A stretch of DNA of 64,000 bases from Euptelea pleiosperma (taxonomy: Eukaryota > Streptophyta > Magnoliopsida > Ranunculales > Eupteleaceae). Below the pieces are notes generated by a model. The model had not been told where the DNA came from and did not search any database. It saw only the letters and a list, made by a program, of their open reading frames with translations. Each line of letters opens with the position of its first letter. Position 1 is the stretch's first letter. The translations under genes and the position numbers were made by a program. Where the stretch lies: positions 11,228,435-11,292,434 of the forward strand of contig CM068546.1 of the NCBI GenBank assembly GCA_035048495.1, written 5' to 3'. Shown here one piece after another: positions 20,352 to 31,351 of this stretch.

Positions 20352-21840
20352 CTACAGTGTTGTAGGCTTAGAGGTACGTCCATCCAGATGATAGAGGACA
20401 TCGGCTTCACGTCCAGTGCCAATCGTCCTCATTTCCAGATCCTGAAAGACACAGGAGGAAGGAAAGGTCACACTACAGTTTAGCTGGCGAGTAAGGGCAC
20501 TCACAAACAACAAGTTAGAAGTAAAAGTAGGAACATGCAAAACAGAAGATAAAATTAGCTGAGGAGAGGGAAGGATATTCCCTTTCCCAGATATAGAAGA
20601 TAAGGTGTCGTCTGCAGTTTTAACCTTATCCCTACCAGAACAAATAGAGTAGGTGGAAAATAGGGAAGACATACTTGTCATGTGTTTCGAAGCCCCTGAA
20701 TCAATGATCTAGGAGGGACTAGAGAAAGGAATGGACACATGATGGGCAAGTCTAATGTTACCTAACTGAGCAAAGGAGGTCGAAGGTGTAGCAGAAGAAC
20801 CATCAAGCTGACTGAGCAAGCATCAGAAAGTAGAATCTCGGCAGCAGAAATACCAACAGCAGCTATCAAAGGACTAGGCTGTGAATCCTGAGGAGGCACG
20901 AAAGCAACCAAACTAGCAGTATGGGCCCCAGAAGCCCCAGAGGATGCTGACTGGCTAGGGCGACCATGGAGCTTCCAGCATCTATCATTCGCATGCCCCA
21001 GCTTACCGCAATAGTCACACTTGGGACTCTCCCTCTGAGACTTCCCAGTAGCCGTACCAATAGGAACATAAGACACAACCGTGGCAGGAGGCTGAGAAAA
21101 GCGCCCCTTCTGAGACTGCTGATGCTGGAAGGCAAGAGGAGCAGAGGAGCTGGCAAGCGCTAATAGCTCAGAAACCGAATGTCATCCTAGCGGGATATCC
21201 GGCGGCTCTCCTCACTCTGAAGATAGGAATAGACCTCACTGAGAGAGGGAAGATCTACCCTGCTACTGAGGATCTAGACCCGAGCAAGCTCATACGAGGG
21301 ATTGAGTCCAGAGAGGAACTCAAAAATCTGACCCTTCTCCACATGTCGCTGATATGGGAGTGTCCTCAGAGCGTTGAGGTTGATAGGAATAGTAGTAATC
21401 AAGCTCCTGTCACATGCTGCGGATAGAGGTGTAGTACTCAGCAAGGGACTTCTCCCCTTATTTGAAACGAGAGATACTCTGCTTCAACTTCAACTGGAAG
21501 GCCCAGCTAGTGTTCTGTGTTTGAGAATAGGTCTTCTTAGTAGTCTCCCAAACCTCTTGAGCAGTGACCATGAATAAGAAGCTCCGGCTAATATCCTACT
21601 GCATAAAGTTGATGAGTCATGACACAACTGTAAGGTCATCAGTCTCCCATTGTCGATATGTGGGATCAGTCTTGGCAAGTGCAGTTGTATCCCCAGTAAG
21701 GTGGCCCTGCTTTCCCCGGCCTCCAATAAATAATCGGGCAGCCTGTGCTCATTCCAAATAAGTCTTGCCATCAAGCTTGACTGACGTGATCTGCAATCCG
21801 GGGTTCTCTTACGCCAATTAATGCACCATAGACCCTCATG
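20352..21840 (-). pseudogene. copia-2 gag and protease region
   Basis: 20762-21076 contains CDYCGKLGHANDRCWKLHG, an intact CCHC zinc knuckle of Gag. 20352-20681 holds the protease-to-integrase part (SSVLHVPTFTSNLLFVSAL). Upstream (21076-21840), shifted frames give LEWAQAARLFIGGRGKQGHL, the typical copia Gag start, then WAFQLKLKQSISRFK. Several stops and small shifts break the frame. Confidence 0.8.
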
Positions 21841-22339
21841 TGCCTCTAGAGGTAGCTTCCGTGCTCATATTGGACCCTAAGGGAATGTCCCCACTAGATT
21901 CCAGAGTAGTCCTAGCTATTTAGGTGAATGAAGAATCAAGAGAATCCACACACATAGGCTGGAGAATCAAAAACAAGGCAAAGGAAATCCAAAAAGCAAT
22001 AAAAGAGCCCTAAAAAGAGCTATGCAGAGTCCAAAAAGGGATGCAAAGCTAGAATATGCATCAAGGAGTGTTGATTAAACATCAACAAGATCAAAAAAAA
22101 CAACCACAGATGGGTTTCAAGTGCTGTTGAAAATTGCAGCCACAAGAAAAAGCCCAATGTTGAATCCGGTGGTAACTATAGGTTGAAGATCACTTCACCG
22201 AAACTCCAATCCTCCATGAAACAGCACATGGATGGATCCGATGGGTTCCTACAATAGTAGGGGACCAAACACGAGCAAAAAATTGTAGCAAGAAACCCCC
22301 AAGATATCAGACTTTGAGTTTGATCAAAAATCCATTAAA

Positions 22340-22468
22340 AACGATTTTTGGGAGAGAAGAGAGAAAGGATGTCATGTGTTGGTCACCATGACTCCATAAA
22401 TCTTATTTATATAAAAGGGATGTTACAAAAGACAAGTATACCCCTCATACAAAGGGGTATTTAAAGGA
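22340..22468 (-). repeat. Truncated 5' LTR of copia-2
   Basis: Matches 17143-17273 closely, then diverges after GGGGTATTTAAAGGAA. The outermost ~40 bp of the LTR, present at 17274-17314, are absent here, and no target duplication can be assigned. Confidence 0.7.
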
Positions 22469-23160
22469 AAAATGAGGTTACAGCCATATCGAAGTGTGCG
22501 CCACATGGCATTTTAAGGGGGGTCACATCAAACTTTGTATAAGGCCCATCCCCATACAAGCCTAGCTCATATATATAGTTTTTTGATAAGCTAGGTCATA
22601 GATATAGTTGCTATATTGGTTAATGGCTGAATAGTTCTTAAATTAAGCAAATCGTAGGGTAGGACCTTCTTATAAGGTCAACTATATCAATTGGCAAGGC
22701 ATGTAACAAGTTATAAGCATCTTGAAGATCCACGGTCCACACCATTGGATGGTCATCAAGGTTCATATCATGTGAATCTCAAGAACCATCTAACGATTTG
22801 GATTTATAAAATGCTTACAGCAACAATGCTCATTTATAAATGTCCCAATTCCCAACCGCATATATTGATAATGGGGCGTTGATGTAAACTAGGTAAGATA
22901 TTGCCGATCAAAAAGATATAGACTAAAGTCCTTACCAAACAAAAGAAAAAAGAAAAAGAAAGAAATATATAAACTAGGTAAATATGGTAATATCAAAAAT
23001 CTTTGACGTCGATGTCCACCCTAAAAATGCCACGTGGCACACTCTTTCAGTCCCATTGGCCCAATAAATGTTTAGCCCAACCCTATGTAGACCTACACAT
23101 CAAAAACCATCCTAATTGGTGATTTCTAGCCATTTGATTTAAGTACCACAAAAAATGCTC
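22469..23160. other. Non-coding; Mutator-MITE fragments
   Basis: GTGCGCCACATGGCATTTTA (about 22496) and GCCACGTGGCACACTCTTTC (about 23030), with CACCAATTAGGATGG-type text after it, match the Mutator-MITE family described at 24811. No ORF of note. Confidence 0.5.
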
Positions 23161-23710
23161 AAATCTGGTTCTTTTTTGTCGAAATTTTCAATGCAATAAT
23201 GCAAAAATATTTCTTGCAATTTAAAATTTCAAACAAAAAATACTGTTCATTGAAATTTTGTTAAAATGAATAGTGATTTTGTGCACAATTTTGCAAAACT
23301 AACAAGTTAGTCAATTTCCGTTACTGTTTCTTGGGAAAGGAAATATTTCGTGAAAGTTTCGCCAAATTTAATACCTTGGCCCAACTATACTACATATCAA
23401 TCTTCAGAGCTATAATCCAAGTCACTGGGAATCATTTTGATGGTTCTGTAAATCTTAAGTGAGCACCATAATTCATTCCAGGTAAACACAATAAACCTAA
23501 TTATAATCTGAGTTGCCCATTTGACATTCAAATGCAATCAATGTTAAAATCATAATTCGACATGGTAATGTAGAACTGAATTTAGGAAAATGGCAGGAGA
23601 TTTTTACAGATTCTTGCATGCACACACAATGACAAACAAATCCTACAAATTCTCACCAAATAAACAAAAAATATTGATCATCATGATGAATGAGATATTA
23701 ATATATTTAC

Positions 23711-24106
23711 CTCCGCATGGTATGGTAGTCATCATGGCGAGCTGGAAGCAGATCCTTCATCAGCAGTGCCTGACGAAATACATTGACTGCTTCCTCCTCC
23801 TCAGCATCTCGAACGTCTTCAATCGAAACGGACTGGAACCTACAATCACCTACCCGATTCCCTCGTTTCCTAAGAGTATGAGTAATTTTCGTAGAAGCGT
23901 GCATTGCCTTTTTCTTGAGAGATCCGATCCGAGTTCTTCTTCTCTCCTCCTCCAAAGCCTCAGGATCAGATTTTCTTGCCATCTCATCTTCTTGAATTAA
24001 AAGTCTTTCACCTAGGATCAAACAACCACAGACCGTCACAAAAAGGGAAATTTAGGACTCTTTTCGATCCAAAACTCTTAAATCTAAACTCGAAATTACC
24101 TGGCAT
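23711..24106 (-). CDS. SEC14-like phosphatidylinositol transfer protein, exons 1-2 (5' end)
   Basis: Exon 2 (23711-24011) codes for [20 protein letters not shown], then [20 protein letters not shown] and [13 protein letters not shown]. This is the conserved N-terminus of plant SEC14-like SFH proteins, which move phosphatidylinositol between membranes. A short intron (24012-24099, GTAATT...CCTAG) precedes it. I place the start at 24106: exon 1 contributes only ATGCCAG (24100-24106). An in-frame TGA lies just upstream, and splicing gives [20 protein letters not shown] in frame. An alternative start is the second Met at 23982. The exon ends CGGAG/GTAAAT and joins exon 3 at 16168 in phase. No lesion is seen in these exons. 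Confidence 0.85.
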
Positions 24107-24800
24107 TCTCTCTTCTATGAACACAATCCAATTGCGCGAAACTCACAATCTACATTAAAACAGGAGATCTCGTCAATCCATAAAATTCTCCGTCCAGAAA
24201 CGTAGCTCGAATCAGACAAAACTTGTCAAAATTCTTCGAAAGAAAAACAAAAACCGGCACAAAACAAAATCCATCAAAGGGAGGCTGAATAACCAAAGAT
24301 CCAGCTTCAATCCACCAATTCCGAATCAAAGAGATACATCGACCCGAAATGAATCGAGAAATAAAGATCAAGAAGCATGAAAACATTCAAAGATTTTCAT
24401 ATTAAAATACGATTCGAATCCACCGAGTTTTCCATTGTTACACAGGATCGATCAATCGATCGATCTCGATCGTTCGTACCTTGGAAGAAATCGCATCAAA
24501 CGATAAAGGTTGTTGGAATTGCAGAACCGAAACAAACAACTAGTGTGCACTGTTGTTTAAAAGGTGGCCCATGGAGAAGCGGAGCAGCTCGTGAAACGGC
24601 TTTTGAGTAGCTTTCCCGTTACAAGGTCACGTCGCTTTCGGAGGAGAAATAACGTGGCGTGCAACGGGCGCTTTCCCCTGGACTCGGACGGCGCCGTCGG
24701 CACTGGAGTTTCTTTACTTTTGTTTTTGAGCTGCTAAGAAGACTCCGTTTGTTTTAACGGAAGTATGGTGAGAGAGTAACTGATCTCTCGAGAATAAGAG
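24101..24800 (-). promoter_or_regulatory. 5' UTR and presumed promoter region of the SEC14-like gene
   Basis: Upstream of the ATG at 24106 the minus strand carries unbroken leader sequence. GATCGATC-type repeats lie at about 24446-24475, and a GC-richer block runs from 24600 to 24710. The transcription start cannot be placed. A TTTTAAAC box at about 24555-24562 (minus strand) is a weak TATA candidate. The Mutator-MITE at 24811 lies directly beyond. Confidence 0.4.
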
Positions 24801-24810
24801 TGGGTGACGC

Positions 24811-25200
24811 GAGTAAATCTTTGCTCACACCATGCTGTGAGCGAAGCTGATCACAGCCCACAATACGAGCCACGTGGCACACTCTTAGAGGCGATGACCG
24901 TATGGATGTTTGTCCAGGCCCTCGATAAACCTGCAAACCAAAAATCAGCCTGATTAGTGATTTACAACCTTTGGTTCTTTGCTCCCAAATATCGCTCAAT
25001 AATACTCAAATTCCTACGGTTAAATCAACCCATGAAAATAACTTCAATCCAATGCTTAAAAATCACTGATCAGGTTTATTTTTGGTTGTAGGTCCACCTA
25101 TGAACTGGCCAAACATCCATACGGTCAGCGCCCTCTAGGAATGTGCCACGTGGCTCGTATTGTGGGCTGTGATCGGCTTCGCTCACAGCATGGTTTACTC
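24811..25200. mobile_element. Mutator-type MITE (type copy of family), 10-bp target duplication
   Basis: A 390 bp element flanked by exact TGGGTGACGC repeats (24801-24810 and 25201-25210). The ends are inverted (GAGTAAA...TTTACTC). TIRs extend about 100 bp and contain CATGCTGTGAGCGAAGC, CACAGCCCACAATACGAGCC and the palindrome GCCACGTGGC. Inside are ACCGTATGGATGTTTGGCCA-type text and AAAATCAGCCTGATTAGTGA, repeated in inverted form at the other end. Long TIRs plus a 9-10 bp target duplication are typical of Mutator-like elements. No transposase is present. Confidence 0.88.
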
Positions 25201-25499
25201 TGGGTGACGCCTCATTTGTTTGTGCGAGTTCTAAGTACACGGAAGAAGTGTGTTAGACGGACCAATCTGAGTGCTTAATCTAGGTAGGTTGCTCATCCAT
25301 CCCGCTATCCGGAGCTACCAAAAAAATGGGATGATTGTTATTCTCTTCCGGACAAAAAAAAATAAAAAATGCATGTCGCTCATGATTTGTAAAATTGAAA
25401 CAGACGGTTAGTTTATTCCCTTGATCATGTGGGTTATGATTGGGGTGTCACTGGGTACCTGATAAACCAGTACTGAGCAGGTTTGGCTTATCCCAATTG
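25201..25499. other. Non-coding
   Basis: No gene or clear repeat is recognised between the MITE and the tandem array. Confidence 0.4.
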
Positions 25500-27410
25500 A
25501 AAGAGTAGCTATTTTAGAATCGTACCCCCGAAAAGATTTGTAACCCAAATATACAAGGAATAGGCTCCGAGGACTCGTCAGATCTTTTCTGGCTCATCCT
25601 CGGAACACGTGTTCTCGGCTGTGGATTTCACGGATCCAATGGTAGTTTTGTTTTGGCAAAGTGTGATGCCATTATCAACCACGTTGGATTCCGAGAATGA
25701 CAATTCTAGTCCGCATTCATTTGCGGACTTATAAGTATATAAACATTGTCAGCACGGTTGGATGTCTATTGAAATACGTGTTATTTCAATGTTTTTAAAA
25801 AAATTATTTTATAAATTAAAAACACATTTTTCAAGGAGCATTCAATGGTCGAGGTTTATATATTTTTAAGTTTGTATATTTTTAAGTCTTTGAGCGTATG
25901 AAGACTAGATATGACGCTCGTCTGTATACGTTGCAAACATTGTCAACACTGTGGATGTCCATTGAAAAACGTATTATTTTAATATTTTGAAAAAAAATAT
26001 TTTATAAATTAAAAACACATATTTCAATGAGCATTCAACGGTGGATGCAACGTTTGCATTTTTTTTAATTCTGCAAACATATGCAGACTAGATTTCTCCC
26101 AAGAGGACAAAACTAGTCTGCATAGGTTTGCAGACTTAAAAGTATGCAAATATTGTCAGCATTGTTGGATGTCCATTGAAAAACATGTTAATTTAATATT
26201 TTGAACAAAAAAATTATAAATTAAAAACACATTTTTCAAGGACACATTCAATGGTGGATGCAACGTCTGCATACTTTTTAAGTCTGCAAAGGCAAATCTA
26301 GTCTGCATACATTTGCAAACTTAAAAGTATGCAAACATTGTCAGCATTGTTAGATGTCATTGAAAAACGTGTTATTTCAATGTTTACAAAAAAAAAATTA
26401 TAAATTAAAAACACATTTTTCAATGAGCATTCAACTGTTGATGCAACGTTTGCGAAGTACTTATACTTTTTAAGTCTGCAAACGTATGCAGACTAGATTT
26501 CTCCCAATATGACAAATCTAGTCTACATACGTTTGCAAACTTAAAAGTATGCAAACGTTGCATCCACTGTCGAACACTAGTATAAATACTAGTCAGAAAA
26601 GACAAGTGCATGGATCCCGAAAAGAGTAGCTATTTTAGAATCGGACTTGAAAAGATTTGTAACCGAAATATATAAGGAATAGGCTTCGAGGACTCGTCAA
26701 ATCTTTTCATGCTCATCCTCCGAACTCGTGTTCTCAGCTGTGGATTTCACGGATCCTATTGTGGTTTTGTTTTGGCAAAAAGTGATAAACCACGTTGGAT
26801 TCTCAGAATCCATGACAAATCTAGTCCGCATACGTTTGCTGACTAAAAAGTATATAAACATTATCAACATTGTTGGATGTCCATTGAAAAATGTGTTATT
26901 TCAATGTTTTCAAAAAAATTATTTTATAAATTAAAAACACATTTTTCAAGGAGCATTCAACGGTGGACGTTTGTCTACTTTTAAGTCTTCAAACGTATGA
27001 AGACTAGATACGACAATTCTAGTCTACATACGTTTGCGAACTTAAAAGTATGCAAACATTGTCACCACAGTTGGATGTCCATTGAAAAAGTGTTATTTTA
27101 TTATTTTCAAACAAAATATTTTAAAAATAAAAACACATTTTTCAAGGAGTATTCAACGGTGGATGCAATGTTAGCATACTTTAAAGTCTGCAAACATATG
27201 CAGATTGGATGTCTACTGAAAAATGTGTTATTTCAATGTTTTAAAAAAAAATTATTTTATAACTTAAAAACACATTTTTCAAGGCACGTTCAACGATGGA
27301 TGCAACATTTGCATACTTCTAAGTCTGCAAACCTAGTCTGCATAAGTTTGCAGACTTAATAGTATGCAAATGTTGCATCCATTGTTGAACACGAGTGCAC
27401 GGATCCCGAG
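25500..27410. repeat. Two tandem blocks, each carrying several copies of a ~185 bp MITE-like unit
   Basis: A ~210 bp header (AAGAGTAGCTATTTTAGAAT through GTGGATTTCACGGATCC) occurs at about 25500 and again at about 26620. Each header is followed by several copies of a unit. The unit runs from CAAATCTAGTCTGCATACG through GGATGTCCATTGAAAAACG and AAATTAAAAACACATTTTTC to CAACGTTTGCATACTTTTAA and GCAGACTAGATTTGTC. Unit ends are inverted repeats of ~55 bp. About four units lie in the first block and three in the second. Block 1 is about 1.1 kb and block 2 about 0.8 kb. No coding potential. A single copy lies at 31390-31592. Confidence 0.85.
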
Positions 27411-27475
27411 TTCTTGGTACACTATTGCTTGAACCAAACGAAACGAAACCCCGAGGACATAGAACCAAGGTTTAA

Positions 27476-27866
27476 AAGGGGTCGTTATAACCATACAACG
27501 GACTGGGGGTATTATATATCGTTTTTTCAGTTGTAACGGCCGTTATAACGAATTGTAACGCTCAGGTCAAAAAATAAAAAAAAAATGGTGCTAAAATTCA
27601 AATTTTGAATTTCAAATTTTCAATAAAAAATAATGGAAAATAACAGAAAAATAACGAGGTTTTTTTTCCCACAATTTTTCTCAGAAAATAATGGTTACAT
27701 TGTTATTTTTGTTATAACGGAAATATAATGGAAAATAATGACCATTATAACGAAAATAATGAACGTTATTTTCTGAGCATTAAAACGTTACATAACGTAA
27801 TGTGGGAGGTCCAAATCCATTATAACGGCTGTTATTTTCGTTATAATGGCCATTTTGTAAATCATG
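27476..27866. mobile_element. hAT-type MITE with CGTTATAACG palindromes
   Basis: Ends CAAGGTTTAAAAGG and (complement of right end) CATGATTTACAAAATGG. The flanks CATAGAAC (27468-27475) and CCTAGAAC (27867-27874) match at 7 of 8 bases. The interior is dominated by AACGGCCGTTATAACG- and GAAAATAATGG-type words that are largely self-complementary. No ORF. Confidence 0.75.
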
Positions 27867-27875
27867 CCTAGAACC

Positions 27876-28345
27876 ATAACAATTCAGAATGGGGCAAAAA
27901 TACTGTGCGGGTACATTCGATTACAATTTGGGTTTGTTATTTAAAAATTGGCAAAAAGAATTTAAAAATTAAAATAAAACAAAAAAATGCAAAATATCAA
28001 CAATGTTTTGTCTTTTAAAATGAATTTTCATGTTTAAAACTAAATAATGCGGGAATATTTCAGAAAAGTTCTTGAATTATTCAAGAATAATTCGATCATG
28101 ATTAAAAATGCGTGATTTTTTCCAAACCTTTGAACAGGACATTGCTCATATCGTTTTTCTGATAATTCATACATTCACGTATAATTCACGGATAATTCAA
28201 GAATCTATACCTATAACAAATTATATATTATTGGTGAAAATGTAAAAGTTTTTAAGTAAAAAAAAAATCAGTTTTTATCACATTTTCACACAACATACGG
28301 GTACCCAATGGGAGAAAAAAGTTATGATTCTGGAACCACATGGTT
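27876..28345. other. AT-rich non-coding
   Basis: No gene. Text around AATAATTCGATCATG and GGATAATTCAAGAATC is locally self-complementary and may be another decayed MITE. Confidence 0.35.
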
Positions 28346-28349
28346 ACCA

Positions 28350-28738
28350 CGGTTTAAAAGACGGCTGTTATTTTCGTTATAACAGCTGTTGTAACAGATT
28401 CAGACCAAACCCGTTACATTATGAACTGTTTTAATGCTCAGAAAATAACAGCCGTTATTTTCGTTATAATGGTCATTTTTTTTTAAAATAACGGCCATTA
28501 TAACAAAAATAACAACCATTATTTTATGAAAAAATTTATGAAAAAATGCACATTATTTCTGTTATAAATTTTATTGGAAATTTAAAAGTGAATTTTGAAT
28601 TTTAGCACCATTTTTCCGTTATTTCATTATTTTCCATTATTTCTGTTATTTTCCATTTTTGCCCACGTGTGTTACAATTCGTCGGCCAAAAAACAGTAAC
28701 GCCCCCAGTCAGTTATAACGGCCCCCTTTTAAAATTTT
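28350..28738. mobile_element. hAT-type MITE with CGTTATAACG palindromes, copy 2
   Basis: Begins GGTTTAAAAGACGGC and ends GGCCCCCTTTTAAAA. The same internal words as 27476-27866 (AACAGCTGTTGTAACAG, GGTCATTTT...GCCATTATAAC) appear in the opposite orientation. Target duplication not resolved. Confidence 0.65.
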
Positions 28739-28859
28739 TTCCAGAACCCCTTTTAAACTTTGTCAAGAATCACTTGTTTTGGTACTGTAAATAGAAAATA
28801 TTAGAATTGAAATTGTCATAATAGGTCTCGGAAAATTGGTACCTGAACCAAACCAAAAC

Positions 28860-29300
28860 GACTCGTTTACACTCCTGGGCAATTCAAGAGTGATAATTGA
28901 ATAAATGAAATATGGGCAAATAGAGTATTTAGGAGGTATGAATTGATCTGGTGGTATCTATTGTTAGGAAGAAATAACAATAAACAAACAAAAGACAAAG
29001 ATGCAAACAACCACAACACAGATTTACGTGGTTCGCTCGAGATTGAGGTGCATCCACGGATCCACACCGATTCCACTATGCTCTAGGGCAAAAGAAACAC
29101 TCACAATACAAATGGGATACTCGTCTCTAATCAACCGAGGTATATATAACTTAAGATGAAATTAGGTTTTTGGTATCTCTATGTAAAAGTACAAAAATGC
29201 CCTTAAGGAAAAAGTCATCTCCAAACGTGCTGGGCCACACTATCGTGCCTTCTTCATGTATAGTACTTCTAGCACCATCAAGCTCCACATAACATCTATA
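28860..29300. mobile_element. Possible LTR or TRIM-like retroelement remnant
   Basis: The block containing AACCACAACACAGATTTACG then TGGTTCGCTCGAGATTGAGG is of a kind seen in plant copia or TRIM LTR regions, as I remember them. No paired LTR is visible and nothing is coded. Confidence 0.3.
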
Positions 29301-29610
29301 TAACAAAACACAGCGGTTGTCTCCCCGTCTTATAGGCTTCATAAAGAAGGGTCGAGATCTTATCCCCCAACTGGATGGTGGATCTCAGCCACTCACACCC
29401 AATTTTGACAAACGCTTTGTCGAGGAGTGCCGTGGGCATTGGCCACCTACTATATAACAAGGGAGCTCAGTTGTCTCCCCCTCTTATAGGCTTCATATAA
29501 TGGACGGCCAAGATCTTATCCCCCAATTAGACGGTGGATCTCAGCCACTCGCATCTGATTTTGGCACATACTCTGTCGGGGAGTGCGGTGGGCACGGGCC
29601 ACCCACTAGT
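29297..29610. repeat. Tandem duplication, period about 153 bp
   Basis: TTGTCTCCCC...CTTATAGGCTTCATA followed by GAGATCTTATCCCCCAA and GGTGGATCTCAGCCACTC occurs at about 29318 and again at about 29471, with ~15% differences. Two copies. Confidence 0.8.
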
Positions 29611-29650
29611 AACATACATGTGAGAGTCCAAAATGTAGGCAACAAAATTA

Positions 29651-30038
29651 TAGCCGGTGCCAATTTTACCCGTTTAACCGGAACCGAAAACACTGGTTCT
29701 AGTTCCACATTTTTGGGAACCGATTAAAAAGGAACTGAAATCGGAACCGAACCGAAAATAATGGTTCTGGTTCCGAGTAACCTAATATAGAACCGGAACC
29801 GAACTGATAATAACTGGTACCGACGTATAAATATAGTGTAAAAATTCTCATATTTTCAAGATTTGGTCCATTATACCCGGAACTGGAACCGACAGAAATA
29901 CATAATTGGTTCCGGTTCCAGATCCATCACTTTAAGAACCGGAACTGTTAAGGAACCAAACTGATAAGAACCGGAACCGATTATTCTGGTTCTGGTCACG
30001 GTAGGAACCGAACCGGAACCGACCCCTTGACACCCCTA
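29651..30038. mobile_element. TIR element rich in GGAACCG (GGTTCCGG) words
   Basis: The left end TAGCCGGTGCCAATTTTAC and the complement of the right end TAGGGGTGTCAAGGGG are inverted repeats. The interior consists largely of GGAACCGGAACCGAA-like and TTCCGGTTCC-like words that can pair. A fragment of the same family with a cleaner end (AAAATTGACACCCCTA) is at 47493-47556. No clear target duplication. Confidence 0.65.
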
Positions 30039-30242
30039 ACTTAAGCAAGGTGGATTGAAACTCGAACCCTCCTCCAAACGAAAGGGACATTAAAAGGAAC
30101 ATTTTTTTATTTCAAATCCTATTAAAAGGATGGAAGAATATTGGTTATTAGGATGATGATGATATGGCGGCAAGTATCCTTGTCGGTCAGAGAATGGGTG
30201 GTTATAAGTATAATCAGGTGGCTCGATTTCTCGATGATTGTA

Positions 30243-30352
30243 CCAAGTTTTAAAAGGAGCAGTTATAATGGTACAACGGACTGGGGTCGTTCCCATTTCT
30301 TCCGTTATAAGAAATTCTAACGCCCAGGGGCAAAACGAAAAATGTGCAATCA
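30243..30352. mobile_element. Truncated hAT-type MITE (CGTTATAACG family)
   Basis: CAAGTTTTAAAAGGAGCAG, then ACGGACTGGGGTCGTT and CGTTATAAGAAATTCTAACG, match the left third of 48522-48869 and 27476. The rest is missing. Confidence 0.6.
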
Positions 30353-30366
30353 ACTGTTGTCTATAG

Positions 30367-30695
30367 CATGGTTTAAAAAAGCGTCGTTATAATGAAAATA
30401 ATGGCAGTTATTTCGTTATAACGGCCGTTAAATTTCTGAAAACTTTTGTGAAAAAAACAACCATTATTTCTGTTATTTTCCATTACTTTCCTTTTTATGT
30501 TTTTGAAAATTTAAAATTGAAAATAAAAATTTGGGTTTCAGCACCGTTTTTCAGTCATCTTTTGTTATTTCCCTTATTTTCCCTTTATTTTTCATTTTTG
30601 CCCCCCTAAGCGTTGCAATTCATTATAACGGCGGAAAAAATGGAAACGCCCCCAGTCCGTATATATACCGTTATAACGGCCTGTTTTAAACCTTG
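30367..30695. mobile_element. hAT-type MITE with CGTTATAACG palindromes, copy 4
   Basis: Ends CATGGTTTAAAAAAGCG and (right) CTGTTTTAAACCTTG. The flanks GTCTATAG (30359-30366) and ATCTATAG (30696-30703) match at 7 of 8 bases. Internal words as in the other copies. Confidence 0.8.
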
Positions 30696-30729
30696 ATCTA
30701 TAGTAGTCAATTTCACGAGTCCGTCTAGA

Positions 30730-30907
30730 GAGTAAAACTTCTATCACACGAAATTGTAAATCACACAATCACAAGCCAATGAGTTCTTGGCACGTACACA
30801 AGTGCTTTTTGCAACCGACCATTGCTTTTGATTTTAGGTGTACGTGCCGAGAACTCATTGGCTGTGATTGTGTGATTTGCAATTCCATTGTGACAGAAGT
30901 TTTACTC
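30730..30907. mobile_element. Hairpin Mutator-type MITE, 178 bp, 9-bp target duplication
   Basis: Flanked by exact CCGTCTAGA (30721-30729 and 30908-30916). It begins GAGTAAAACTTC and ends GAAGTTTTACTC. The two halves are near-perfect inverted repeats (CAATCACAAGCCAATGAGTT and its complement), so the whole element can fold into one hairpin with a ~45 bp loop. Confidence 0.9.
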
Positions 30908-30947
30908 CCGTCTAGAGCTACACCCATTCTTACATCCACTCATTTCT

Positions 30948-31351
30948 GAGTAAAACTTGTGTCACATGTTGTGACGGAAGCCGGTCACCGCATTCAATAC
31001 AAGCCACGTGGCATACTATTAGAGGACAATGGCCGTATGGATGTTTGGCCAGTGCGTCGGTGGACCGGTACACAAAAAATCAGCTTGATTAGTGATTTCT
31101 AACCGACTCGGTTGAAGTTATTTTCATGGGTTGATTTTAACGGTAAGAATCTGAGCATTATTGAGCGTTATTTGGGTGCACAAATCCAAAGGTCGTAAAT
31201 CACTAATGAGGCTGAATTTTGGTTTATAGGTCCACCGAGGGTCTGGCCAAAAATCCATACGGTTAGCGCCCCTCTGATCATGTGCCACGTGGCTCGTATT
31301 GAGTGCTGTGACCAGCTTCCGTCACAACATCTTGTGACACAAGTTTTACTC
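30948..31351. mobile_element. Mutator-type MITE, 9-bp target duplication
   Basis: Flanked by exact CTCATTTCT (30939-30947 and 31352-31360). Ends GAGTAAAACTTGTGTCAC and its inverse. Same family as 24811-25200: the TIRs carry CCACGTGGC, CCGTATGGATGTTTGGCCAG and AAAATCAGCTTGATTAGTGA. It sits 41 bp from the hairpin MITE 30730-30907. Confidence 0.9.

Larger units (their letters stand above)
17140..22470 (-). mobile_element. Ty1/copia LTR retrotransposon (copia-2) in the SEC14-like intron
   Basis: Minus-strand order from right to left is LTR remnant (22340-22468), gag with zinc knuckle, protease, integrase, reverse transcriptase, RNase H, 3' LTR (about 17143-17314). The 3' LTR is preceded by the polypurine-tract complement CTCCCCCTC. 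The LTRs share over 100 bp, including GGATGTCATGTGTTGGTCAC and ACAAGTATACCCCTCATAC. The 5' LTR is truncated at 22468 and I see no primer site. All domains carry stops. The most intact part is the 258-codon RNase H frame. Confidence 0.85.
16773..23384. mobile_element. hAT-type MITE split by copia-2
   Basis: The left end CAAGGTATTAAATTTCG (about 16773) and the right end CGCCAAATTTAATACCTTG (to 23384) are inverted repeats. GCCCAAC flanks both sides as a possible target duplication (7 of 8 bases resolved). The interior is AT-rich with AATTTTCG-type motifs on both sides. The copia-2 element sits inside, so the MITE came first. Confidence 0.65.
16169..23710 (-). other. 7.5 kb intron 2 of the SEC14-like gene, filled with nested transposons
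   Basis: The intron runs from GTAAAT (minus strand, below 23711) to TTGCTGCAG (16169 side). It holds the copia-2 element (17140-22468) with a solo LTR inside (18721-19230), the two ends of a hAT-type MITE (16773 and 23384) and small Mutator-MITE fragments. 16254-16770 is plain AT-rich intron sequence. An intron of this size and content is possible in plants with large genomes, but could impair splicing. Confidence 0.75.

Noticed and set aside
25500..27410. CRISPR-like repeat array
   Set aside because: The units are ~185 bp with inverted ends, not short repeats with unique spacers, and the DNA is plant nuclear.
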